Assembly: GCA_046160675.1 (NCBI GenBank)
Contig: JBJXHH010000241.1
Span: forward strand, 1 to 22,627
Direction of reading: 5' to 3'
Length of the DNA: 22,627 nt
Source of the DNA: JACMJP01 sp046160675
Lineage (GTDB): Bacteria > Bacteroidota > Bacteroidia > Chitinophagales > BACL12
Each line of letters starts with the position of its first letter. Within the stretch, counting starts at the first letter, position 1. This document shows, one piece after another, positions 15,203 to 22,126 of the stretch. The translations under genes and the position numbers were made by a program. The notes beneath the pieces are model-generated. The model had not been told where the DNA came from. It searched no databases and saw only the letters and a program-made list of their open reading frames with translations.

Positions 15203-16039
15203 ATGAAAAGAACAATTGTAAACTTCGCTCTCAGCACCGGCATCCTGGTTATCAGTTTAACAGGCTGCCGCAAAGATGAAAACCAGGAAACTACCACCGG
15301 CATTGATAATGGCATAGCTGAAACTCATTTCAACGACCTATACTCGGTTGTAAACAACTCGGCGGCAGATAACGGGTTCGCAGGTTTTACAGCCCCTGAT
15401 AATTCAGCAAACAAAACAAGTTCCTCCGATTGCCCAACAGTTACTTTCAGTGAACCTTTTGGCACTTTCCCGAATACCATGACCATTGACTTCGGGACCG
15501 GGTGCACCGGTTATTTCGGGGTGGAACGCAGCGGAAAGGTTATAGCAACCTTTACAGGTCTTTATATGAGTGAAGGTACAGTGATCACAGTTGTTCCTGA
15601 AGACTACTATGTAAACGGAGTTCATATTGAAGGAACAAAAACAGTTACGAACCTTGGATTGAATGATGCAGGCAATATGTATTTTTCAGTTGTGGTTGCT
15701 GACGCAGTTATAACCCTTACTGATGGAAGTGACATAGAATACAACAGCACAAGGGAAAGAGAATGGGTGGAAGGTTCTTCTACTGCTGATATTCATGATG
15801 ATGTATATTCAATAACAGGGAGTTCGGCTGGCATAAACAGGTTAGATATTCCTTTTGCCATGTCTATTACAGAAGCTTTAAGAAAAGAGATGGATTGTCA
15901 TTGGATAGTTAGTGGTAAGGTTGAAATTACTCCTGAAGGAGAAGAAACAAGAACTATCGACTACGGAGAAGGAGAATGCGACAATGAAGCAATTCTTACT
16001 GTTGGAAGTTTTACAATTACAATTACTCTCCCGTTTTAA
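15203..16039 (+). CDS. Unrecognised secreted lipoprotein
   Basis: 278 residues from the ATG at 15203, chosen because it gives a compact lipoprotein signal (MKRTIVNFALSTGILVISLTGC) with lipid-accepting Cys22 in LTGC; an upstream TTG at 15164 is also in frame. After the signal comes an Asn/Thr/Ser-rich linker (to ~75), then a region predicted to be mostly beta strand. Four further cysteines stand near residues 74, 101, 234 and 259. A short motif occurs twice: TIDFGTGC (94-101) and TIDYGEGEC (251-259). No enzymatic motif is visible. The protein is probably anchored in the outer or inner membrane facing the periplasm or outside. I do not recognise a named family, though similar beta-rich lipoproteins are common in Bacteroidota. 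It is a single gene that diverges from rpsF and ends at a strong terminator. Confidence 0.75.
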   Translation: MKRTIVNFALSTGILVISLTGCRKDENQETTTGIDNGIAETHFNDLYSVVNNSAADNGFAGFTAPDNSANKTSSSDCPTVTFSEPFGTFPNTMTIDFGTGCTGYFGVERSGKVIATFTGLYMSEGTVITVVPEDYYVNGVHIEGTKTVTNLGLNDAGNMYFSVVVADAVITLTDGSDIEYNSTREREWVEGSSTADIHDDVYSITGSSAGINRLDIPFAMSITEALRKEMDCHWIVSGKVEITPEGEETRTIDYGEGECDNEAILTVGSFTITITLPF

Positions 16040-16057
16040 ATTCATTTTAGAGCATAA

Positions 16058-16086
16058 AAAAACTCCTGCAAATTGCAGGAGTTTTT
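16058..16086. terminator. Bidirectional intrinsic terminator between lipoprotein and TPR genes
   Basis: AAAAACTCCTGCA (16058-16070) pairs perfectly with TGCAGGAGTTTTT (16074-16086) around a 3-base AAT loop. The + strand continues with more T residues, and the minus strand also reads into a T-run. It serves the lipoprotein gene and the end of the exb/tonB operon. Confidence 0.92.
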
Positions 16087-16108
16087 TTTAGTATGTATTG
16101 GAGAAAGA

Positions 16109-17680
16109 TTAGTTTAAAGTTCCTTTATATTGATTTGCAAGATCATTTTCAGGATCCAGCTCAAGAACTTTTGTTAAGTATTCTTTTGCGGTTTTTACAT
16201 CCTTTAATTTATCTGCATAATATCCAATCATATATAGGTAACTGTCTATCAGGTTTACTTTATTTTTCTGCACATCGGTTTCAGCAAGCTCAATAAACTT
16301 CTGATAATAAGGGTAAGCCAATCCTTCAAAATCTACCGTATCAATCCTAGCAAGAGTTTTAGCTTTCCACAATTGCCCGTCAATAGAATTCGGCTGTGAT
16401 TCAATGAAAACACTGAAAGATGAATCTGCCTTTGAATAATTCTGTAACCTGTAGTAAGCATTTCCCAGGTAAAATACATCTAAGGGCTTATTCCCGTACT
16501 TCGCATTCTTTTCCTCAAAAATATCTGCAACATCCTGGTACTTACGCATGCTAAACAGTGTTTTGCCGTACTCAGAGTATAATTCGGCGCTTACTGAATC
16601 GCTTTTCAAAGCTTCATTAAAGAAGAACATCGTACGAACAGTATCTTTCAATTGGGAAGCAAGCCTTGCAGAGTATATATAGTCAGATGGGTTTGTTTTC
16701 TTTTCATCAATACCCCAGAATTTCATGGCAGCATCATACCCTGCATTATAATTTTTTAGTTCATAATTACTCCAGCTTATGATCCTCCATGCTACATAGT
16801 TCATCGTATCGTTTGTGTTTGTCAGATAGCTTTCAGAGCATTCAATAGCTTCTTCATATTTTTCAAAAGTGTATTTCAAAATACAAACATCCATCTGTGC
16901 TTCTTTGTCGTTATTGTTCAACTCGACATATTTAACAAAAGCTGCTTCCACCTCAGCATATCTGCCTGCATAGTACAAGTTTTCACCATACTCTTTCCAT
17001 GCAATTGCATAATTCGGATCAATAGCGAGGAATTTTTCATAGTTCCCACATGATGCATCAAATAGATGCCCGTTAGAGTTGATTCTCGCCATCTTCAACC
17101 ATGCGATAGCAAGTTTATCATTGAAAGAAACAGCATTTTCGTACTGAGATAAAGCTTTACCATCCTCTTTATTCACCAGATATGCATCGCCCAGACGTAG
17201 GTAATAAGTTGGGTTTTGCCTGGAAATTGCTACAGCACTTTCCAAATACCCTATTGCTTCACTTACTGAAACTGGGTTTGGAGAAACATATGCATCACCC
17301 ACTTCATACATCACCTCAGCATTTTTATTTTTTGTAACAGCAACAGCTTTGTCGAGTAGCAGTTTAGCATTAACAACATCTTTATTAAGTAATGCTACCC
17401 TCCCTCTTGCAAGAAGGCTGGTATAATCCCTGTCACCTTCCGGTACCTGCATGAAGTAGTTTTTTGCAGCATCTGTATTTCCTGTTTTCACGGAGGCAAC
17501 ACCGAGATAGTAATTTGCCATTGCTGCATTTTCCGTGTTGCTTTTTAGCGTATTCAACACCTGCATTGCATCAGCAAACTTTTCAGCAACTATCAATTGT
17601 TTTGCTTGTTCCATATTTTGTGCATGCATAAACTGGAAAGCAAAGATTGCAAGCATCAGTTTAAAGGTTCTCATTTTCAT
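16109..17680 (-). CDS. Periplasmic tetratricopeptide-repeat protein
   Basis: 523 residues with a signal peptide (MRTFKLMLAIFAFQFMHAQ), then helical repeats over nearly the whole length. TPR-like units include AMANYYLGVASVKTGNTDAAKNYF, PTYYLRLGDAYLVNKEDGKALSQYENAV, AIAWKEYGENLYYAGRYAEVEAAF and LDVFYLGNAYYRLQNYSKADSSF. TPR arrays mediate protein-protein contacts; no catalytic domain is visible. It is the last gene of the exbB-exbD-exbD-tonB-small protein-SBP-TPR operon and begins 2 bases after the SBP stop, so a joint role in the periplasm is likely (inference). The ATG at 17680 or the one at 17674 could be the start. Confidence 0.88.
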   Translation of the reverse strand: MKMRTFKLMLAIFAFQFMHAQNMEQAKQLIVAEKFADAMQVLNTLKSNTENAAMANYYLGVASVKTGNTDAAKNYFMQVPEGDRDYTSLLARGRVALLNKDVVNAKLLLDKAVAVTKNKNAEVMYEVGDAYVSPNPVSVSEAIGYLESAVAISRQNPTYYLRLGDAYLVNKEDGKALSQYENAVSFNDKLAIAWLKMARINSNGHLFDASCGNYEKFLAIDPNYAIAWKEYGENLYYAGRYAEVEAAFVKYVELNNNDKEAQMDVCILKYTFEKYEEAIECSESYLTNTNDTMNYVAWRIISWSNYELKNYNAGYDAAMKFWGIDEKKTNPSDYIYSARLASQLKDTVRTMFFFNEALKSDSVSAELYSEYGKTLFSMRKYQDVADIFEEKNAKYGNKPLDVFYLGNAYYRLQNYSKADSSFSVFIESQPNSIDGQLWKAKTLARIDTVDFEGLAYPYYQKFIELAETDVQKNKVNLIDSYLYMIGYYADKLKDVKTAKEYLTKVLELDPENDLANQYKGTLN

Positions 17681-17682
17681 TT

Positions 17683-18621
17683 TTAGTTCGTATTTATTTT
17701 AATCTGCCGTTCGGGTATTTGTGCGGGAATCAATCCCGCCTTCAAAAATATCCTTCCCGGCTGTGATTTGTACATAAAATTTACAAAACCCGTACCTAAT
17801 CTCTCCGATGCATTCCCCAGCACAAGATTTATGGGTCTCACCAACGGGTATTCTTTCGTTGCAATAGTACTCTGCGACAGTTCTACTATCATCCTTCTTC
17901 CTGAGGTATCTGTGTGCACCACCTTCATGAGGCTTATATCTTCCAGTATTTCTTTCACCTGAGGGTCATCAATATCACTTATTAAGGTATAGGGTAAAAA
18001 ACCCACTGTGTTTGTGTTTTTCTGCAGATAAGAAATGAACTGCTGCAAACTGTCAACGGCAAACATATTTTGCGTTGATGGGTTTGCAAGCCCGGTTTTC
18101 TCAAAAAGATAAGCTAAGGTACCCGATTGAGCACTGGTGAATATGAATTTTGTGTCAGAAAATTTATTTTTTACATTGCCGTTACGATTTGCAATGAATG
18201 CATCAAGATCAAACAGTGTATCATTTGAATTTTTTAAAGTTACAGCTGCAATGGCATCGTAAGCTATTATATGCTCTCTCGGGGGTATGCCTTGACTGAG
18301 AGTGGCGTTATTTATTTCAGCAGGTTTCAGCCTTCTGCCTATAAGCATAAGATGAATTGAGTCATTCATAAACTTACTGATTGCCGCATTTTCATTTTCG
18401 TAAGTTGGCACTATATCAGTACTATCGAAGATGTTTTCATAACTTTTGATTAGTTCATCAGTTATTTGTTCGTAATTTTCATCGGCTATTATTTCAATCT
18501 TTCCTTTATTTACTTCGAAACTGTTTGTAAAAGCACTTTCATTTTTTTTGCATGCATATAAACTCATTAGTATCAAAAGAATTGTAGATACCCTATATGT
18601 ATTTGCTTGCATAATAATCAT
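17683..18621 (-). CDS. PstS-like periplasmic substrate-binding lipoprotein
   Basis: 312 residues with a lipoprotein signal ending LYAC (Cys24). The fold is that of the phosphate-type periplasmic binding proteins (PBP_like_2/PstS-like). Matching blocks are KIEIIADENYEQITDELIKSY at the first strand and helix, the 'IGRRLKP' segment (94-100) in place of the usual SRxL, EHIIAYDAIAAVT (117-128), the ligand-loop motif SGT (166-168) in TSAQSGTLAYLFE, and TVGFLPYTLI. It should bind a small anion, phosphate being the family default, but no ABC permease or ATPase gene is present. It sits between tonB and the TPR gene with gaps of 4 and 2 bases, suggesting work with the Exb/TonB machine rather than an ABC importer (inference). 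The ATG at 18621 or the one at 18612 may be used. Confidence 0.82.
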   Translation of the reverse strand: MIIMQANTYRVSTILLILMSLYACKKNESAFTNSFEVNKGKIEIIADENYEQITDELIKSYENIFDSTDIVPTYENENAAISKFMNDSIHLMLIGRRLKPAEINNATLSQGIPPREHIIAYDAIAAVTLKNSNDTLFDLDAFIANRNGNVKNKFSDTKFIFTSAQSGTLAYLFEKTGLANPSTQNMFAVDSLQQFISYLQKNTNTVGFLPYTLISDIDDPQVKEILEDISLMKVVHTDTSGRRMIVELSQSTIATKEYPLVRPINLVLGNASERLGTGFVNFMYKSQPGRIFLKAGLIPAQIPERQIKINTN

Positions 18622-18625
18622 TTTC

Positions 18626-18838
18626 CTACTCTTTTTTTCCCCTTAATTCATTGAATAATCTAAAGCCTCTATAGGAGCCATAGACCAATAATAAAGCCCC
18701 AAGCATCCTGTTTCCAGATTCGTTAAGAAATGTGAGTGTGAAGGGGCGGTATAACAGCAAGATACCCATAACAATATATAGTACGGAAGCTACTGTTTTC
18801 AATAACTGTATCGGATTCGTTAAAATATTTTTACTCAT
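18626..18838 (-). CDS. Small two-helix membrane protein of the tonB operon
   Basis: 70 residues from the ATG at 18838. The frame also opens at a TTG at 18859, which lies inside a hairpin and is less likely. Two hydrophobic segments are visible: LLKTVASVLYIVMGILLLY (about 13-31) and MLGALLLVYGSYRGFRLF (about 46-63). The C-terminus is basic (ELRGKKE). It has no known motif. Its stop is 4 bases from the SBP start, and the conserved-looking placement between tonB and the SBP suggests an inner-membrane accessory to that system. It begins directly after a terminator-like hairpin, so its expression may depend on readthrough. Confidence 0.65.
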   Translation of the reverse strand: MSKNILTNPIQLLKTVASVLYIVMGILLLYRPFTLTFLNESGNRMLGALLLVYGSYRGFRLFNELRGKKE

Positions 18839-18844
18839 ATATTG

Positions 18845-18886
18845 AAAAAAGAATTGCAATTATTGGATGCCAATAATTGCAATTCT
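18845..18886 (-). terminator. Intra-operon hairpin with T-run (attenuator or partial terminator)
   Basis: Two 17-base arms (18850-18866 and 18870-18886) pair perfectly around a 3-base loop. On the minus strand the hairpin is followed by six T residues (18845-18850), as in an intrinsic terminator. It lies 19 bases after the tonB stop and its T-run ends 6 bases before the next gene's ATG. Each arm contains the 10-bp palindrome AATTGCAATT (18852-18861 and 18875-18884), so a protein operator is also possible. The plus strand lacks a T-run here, so the element points leftward only. Confidence 0.7.
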
Positions 18887-18905
18887 AAAGGTAGTATTAT
18901 GCTTT

Positions 18906-19712
18906 TTAATTATTCAATTTAAACTGAACAGGTATAGTATAACTTACCCTCACTGCATTTCCTTGCTGTTTCCCCGGTTTCCATTTCGGCATCATCTTAA
19001 CTTTCTTTACAGCTTCTGCATCAAGCAAGGGATCTACTCCTCTTTTCACCTGCACATCTGTTATTGAACCGTCTTTTTCAACAACAAATCCCACAAATAC
19101 TTTCCCCTGGATGTTATTATCTCTGGCTATTCTTGGATATTCAATATTCTTTTTTAACCACTCATACATGGCGGCATCCCCACCCGGGAATTGTGGCATT
19201 TGCTCAACTACTGTGAATATTTTTTTATCATCTACTACAGGTTCATCAGCAACTGTTATTACTGGTTCTTCAACAACGATATCAGCATTGATATCTCCTT
19301 CCTGTGTAACTGTAGCTATTTCCTGATCTTTTAGTTCTTCAATAAATACAATAGTATCTTCTGCCACCAGTTCATCTTTTAAAGCCTGGTATTCCACAAA
19401 CCTTACCGTTGGCCTTGTTGGTGGCGGTGGTGGTGGTGGTGGAGGCGGTGGTGGAGCTGCTTCATCTAATGGAGGTGGCTCCTCCAGGGTAACAGTTGTT
19501 ATTAATTCTTCATCTTTCTCTTTTCCTAAAAATGAAAGATTTGCATAGGTAAGCCCAGTAAGTACTGCGCTAAAACCCACAGACCATGCTAGTCCCCTAA
19601 GTGTATTCTTGTTGAGAATGTGCCTGAGAAAATAGGCGCCATAGCTTTTGTTTCGATCATCAAATACGATGTCGTCCATGGAAGCTGTAAGGTATTTTTT
19701 ATTATCGTCCAT
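18906..19712 (-). CDS. tonB: TonB, energy transducer to outer-membrane receptors
   Basis: 268 residues. The N-terminus (DDIVFDDRNKSYGAYFLRH) is the block seen before the membrane helix in Bacteroidota TonB. One TM helix lies at ~38-60, then a periplasmic spacer with twelve consecutive prolines (87-98) and an acidic Val/Glu-rich stretch. The C-terminal TonB domain occupies ~185-268: YEWLKKNIEYPRIARDNNIQGKVFVGFVVEKDGSI ... LLDAEAVKKVKMMPKWKPGKQQG ... VSYTIPVQFKL. It would span the periplasm and pass energy from the ExbB/ExbD proton channel to receptors such as those encoded in this window. It follows exbD at 81 bases, the largest gap in the first half of the operon. No SD is visible. Confidence 0.96.
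   Translation of the reverse strand: MDDNKKYLTASMDDIVFDDRNKSYGAYFLRHILNKNTLRGLAWSVGFSAVLTGLTYANLSFLGKEKDEELITTVTLEEPPPLDEAAPPPPPPPPPPPPTRPTVRFVEYQALKDELVAEDTIVFIEELKDQEIATVTQEGDINADIVVEEPVITVADEPVVDDKKIFTVVEQMPQFPGGDAAMYEWLKKNIEYPRIARDNNIQGKVFVGFVVEKDGSITDVQVKRGVDPLLDAEAVKKVKMMPKWKPGKQQGNAVRVSYTIPVQFKLNN
19419..19454 (-). repeat. Twelve-codon proline tract within tonB
   Basis: An uninterrupted run of twelve CCN codons, mostly CCA, encodes residues 87-98. The near-triplet repeat could change length by slippage. Translation of such a run normally needs elongation factor P. Confidence 0.9.
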
Positions 19713-19793
19713 TCACAATGGATTTTGAAGGTTCATTTTGATGATGCATATCGGTTCCCAAATCCATAATGCACCAAAATTATTTTTTTTACT

Positions 19794-20369
19794 TTATTCG
19801 GTAACTGTTTCCACAACCTTAGAAGGGTCAAGCACTCCGCCATTTGCAATCGCTTCCTCTTCTAGCGGGCTGATATCCTGAATGGCATAACGCTTTGTAT
19901 CAGTTATTTCCATTTCGTCCAGCATATCCACCATATTCCTGTAAGTAGCGTCTTTTGTCATTTTTATAATGCAAATCATTTTTTCACGGTTCTCGTATTT
20001 CTGCCCTACTTCCTCTTGTTTGTCATATACTATTTTTCTGATGCCTTCAGGTGAATAATCTGTTGTCTTCATATCAAATACTACTAACCCATTGTAATAC
20101 CAGATCTTGTTGTCTTTGTCCAGTATTACATTTAACACCCACCCTTCTTTAACGTCTTCTTTGTCTTCTTCCTCTGTTTTTTTAGGCATGTTCAGCTCCA
20201 TGGCCTGGGGCTTGGCAAGCGTAGTTGTGAGCATAAAGAAGGAAATGAGCAGGAAGGCAAGGTCCACCATTGGGGTAAAGTCTACCCGGGTTGACATTTT
20301 CTTACTCCTTACCTTACCTTTACCATGTTTACCATGACTCCCTTTTTCCGGGGTTTGAATATCTGCCAT
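19794..20369 (-). CDS. ExbD-family biopolymer transporter (second copy)
   Basis: 191 residues. A His/Gly/Lys-rich cytoplasmic tail (1-24) precedes one TM helix, DFTPMVDLAFLLISFFML, with the proton-coupling Asp36 in place. A periplasmic domain follows, with the ExbD/TolR layout broken by acidic and lysine-rich segments (KKTEEEDKEDVKEG). The protein works with ExbB and TonB to couple proton flow to receptor energising. It starts 12 bases after the first exbD stop and precedes tonB. Paired ExbD paralogues are common in Bacteroidota Ton operons. Confidence 0.92.
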   Translation of the reverse strand: MADIQTPEKGSHGKHGKGKVRSKKMSTRVDFTPMVDLAFLLISFFMLTTTLAKPQAMELNMPKKTEEEDKEDVKEGWVLNVILDKDNKIWYYNGLVVFDMKTTDYSPEGIRKIVYDKQEEVGQKYENREKMICIIKMTKDATYRNMVDMLDEMEITDTKRYAIQDISPLEEEAIANGGVLDPSKVVETVTE

Positions 20370-20381
20370 AGTTGTATTTTT

Positions 20382-21026
20382 TTATTCCTGTTTAGTTGCT
20401 ACTGCCGACCCTTCAAGTGAGGTAATGAGATTGAATGTATTTACCCCCACCCTGTCGCCGGTTATGATCTTAATTACTTCTTGTACAGTTATAATATTTG
20501 TTTTTGCGTCGCCTTTAATTGCTATCCGCATTTTCGGTTCCGCATAACGTCCTGCCATGAGCCAATCTTCCAGTTGGTTATTTAAAGAATCAATTGGTAT
20601 TCCCGGCATGTCCTCGCCTTTTATTGTTTCCAGGTTTTTCTTCCCTTTGTTCAATACTTCGGGTAGTTGCCTGATATCAAAACCCATCATTTCCATGCTT
20701 GTAAATACTTCTTTCTGCTGGTCGCTCAAGCCTTTCAGATCCGGGTATTTATCCCCGTACTTTTCAATCATATTCGTTAAAGCATCTCTCTTTAGGGTCA
20801 GACTGGAAAGGGTATAATATACCTTGCCCTCCTTATCCACTGCAATAGTCATAAGAGGGTCTGGTACTTTGTACTCTGAACTGGATGAAGGGATATCAAT
20901 GACCACAGGTTGATAAGGCCTGAACTTGGCAGTAAGAATGAAAAATGTAAGCAACAGGAAAGACACATCCGTCATAGCCGTCATGTCAATCGCTGTACTT
21001 TTCCGTGGTAATTTTATTTTAGGCAT
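20382..21026 (-). CDS. ExbD-family biopolymer transporter (first copy, with insert)
   Basis: 214 residues, clearly longer than the usual ~140. The short cytoplasmic N-terminus and TM helix (AIDMTAMTDVSFLLLTFFIL) include the conserved proton-path Asp20. The usual periplasmic fold is interrupted at about 91-160 by a helical-looking insert (KGLSDQQKEVFTSMEMMGFDIRQ ... DSLNNQLEDWLMAGRY), after which the ExbD C-terminal pattern resumes (MRIAIKGDAKTNI ... EVIKIITGDRVGVNTFNLIT). It would form the ion channel with ExbB, alone or as a heterodimer with the second ExbD. It starts 23 bases after the exbB stop. Confidence 0.92.
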   Translation of the reverse strand: MPKIKLPRKSTAIDMTAMTDVSFLLLTFFILTAKFRPYQPVVIDIPSSSSEYKVPDPLMTIAVDKEGKVYYTLSSLTLKRDALTNMIEKYGDKYPDLKGLSDQQKEVFTSMEMMGFDIRQLPEVLNKGKKNLETIKGEDMPGIPIDSLNNQLEDWLMAGRYAEPKMRIAIKGDAKTNIITVQEVIKIITGDRVGVNTFNLITSLEGSAVATKQE

Positions 21027-21049
21027 TGTTCAATGCTTTTTATTTTGAT

Positions 21050-21856
21050 TTACTTTTCTTTAGCCGCAAATGTCTGACTGATGCTGAAACCTATCTCATC
21101 AATTCCGTAAGTAAGTTTATCAATCATACCTGTAAATACGTTATAAAAGATAATTGCAAAAGCCGAAGTTCCGATTCCAATAGCAGTGTTTACCAATGCC
21201 TCAGAGATACCCGCTGAGAGTGCCGCCGGATCTGGGGTACCGGTAGTTGCAAGCGCCGAGAAGGCTTTGATCATCCCGATTACTGTTCCCAGCAGGGCGA
21301 TGAGTGTACCAATGGAAGCGATGGTAGCGAGAATTGGAAGATGGCGCTCCAGTGCAGGCATTTCCAGCGCTGTAGCTTCTTCAATTTCTTTGCTAATGTT
21401 TAGTACTTTTTGTTCCATGTTCGCATCTTTGTCCATCTTCATTTCTGCGTATTTATGTAAACCTGCATTTACAACGTTCGCTACAGAGCCTTGCTGTTTG
21501 TCACATTCTTTCAATGCTGCATCTACATCCCCATTTGTTAAGTGATATTTTACTTTCTGCAGGAAAGCTTCAACTGAGCCTTTTCCCTTTGCTTTAGTGA
21601 TAGTAAGTAATCTTTCAATAGAAAACACGATCATCGTTAGAAAAATACCCAGCAGGATGGGTACTATAAAACCACCTTTATAAATTATACCAAGGTAGTC
21701 TCCGGGTATAGGCTGACCATCAGCCTGGAAATGTTTTTTGTCGCCACAAACAAATTTCCAAAACAGGAAACCGATTATGATGTTAATGATGATTACAAGG
21801 ATGGGCAGGTAACCAATGCTACTCTTTCTTTGAGGTTTTTTTGCTGTTTGGCTCAT
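21050..21856 (-). CDS. exbB: ExbB / MotA-TolQ family proton channel protein
   Basis: 268 residues. Membrane helices at ~14-34, 62-80, 175-197 and 222-242, the first being an extra N-terminal helix common in Bacteroidota members. The family core is clear: LERHLPILATIASIGTLIALLGTVIGMIKAF and then GISEALVNTAIGIGTSAFAIIFYN, with the large cytoplasmic loop between helices 2 and 3. It forms the pentameric proton channel that drives ExbD and TonB. It is the first gene of the seven-gene operon, with a well-formed promoter at 21899-21928 and no SD. Confidence 0.95.
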   Translation of the reverse strand: MSQTAKKPQRKSSIGYLPILVIIINIIIGFLFWKFVCGDKKHFQADGQPIPGDYLGIIYKGGFIVPILLGIFLTMIVFSIERLLTITKAKGKGSVEAFLQKVKYHLTNGDVDAALKECDKQQGSVANVVNAGLHKYAEMKMDKDANMEQKVLNISKEIEEATALEMPALERHLPILATIASIGTLIALLGTVIGMIKAFSALATTGTPDPAALSAGISEALVNTAIGIGTSAFAIIFYNVFTGMIDKLTYGIDEIGFSISQTFAAKEK

Positions 21857-21898
21857 ACAATTTTGATTTTTAACTTATTGAATTTTTAAGTTGAACGG

Positions 21899-21928
21899 CA
21901 AATATATGCTAATTTTTAAAAAACAAAA
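21899..21928 (-). promoter_or_regulatory. Bacteroidota-type promoter for the exbB-exbD-exbD-tonB operon
   Basis: On the minus strand TTTTG (21924-21928) is followed after 17 bases by TATATTTG (21899-21906), a full match to TAnnTTTG. The predicted start near 21892 leaves a leader of about 35 bases to the exbB ATG. The leader contains a loose direct repeat (TTAAAAATTCAA and TTAAAAATCAAA). The rest of the 270-base gap up to 22126 holds only a terminator for the next gene; a 77-codon + strand frame there is not convincing. Confidence 0.7.
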
Positions 21929-22078
21929 GTGCATCTTAAAAAGAATACTAATGATCTTTTTACTTTTTTACCTTTTGCCCATAAACATAGCCATTTTTGC
22001 AATTATTACCTCATATGAACACCTGATGCTTATAGTATATTGTTTCCATAAATGGATTTTACCCAAACCTGACGGAAT

Positions 22079-22108
22079 AAAAAAAGCAGCTTTGGTGAAC
22101 TGCCTTTT
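22079..22108 (-). terminator. Intrinsic terminator for the right-edge barrel gene
   Basis: On the minus strand AAAAGGCAG (22100-22108) pairs with CTGCTTTTT (22081-22089) with one G-U pair and a 10-base loop, followed by a run of seven T. It stands 18 bases after the stop of the leftward barrel gene. Confidence 0.6.
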
Positions 22109-22126
22109 CTTAACATATTATTAATA

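Noticed and set aside
19718..19767. Inverted repeat ATGGATTT / AAATCCAT between the second exbD and tonB
   Set aside because: The arms are 8 bp with a 34-base spacer and no T-run, so neither a terminator nor a convincing operator.
21891..22124. 77-codon + strand frame with a hydrophobic segment in the exbB upstream gap
   Set aside because: It overlaps the exbB promoter and a terminator on the other strand, is very AT-rich, and has no start signal or recognisable motif; the hydrophobicity comes from base composition.
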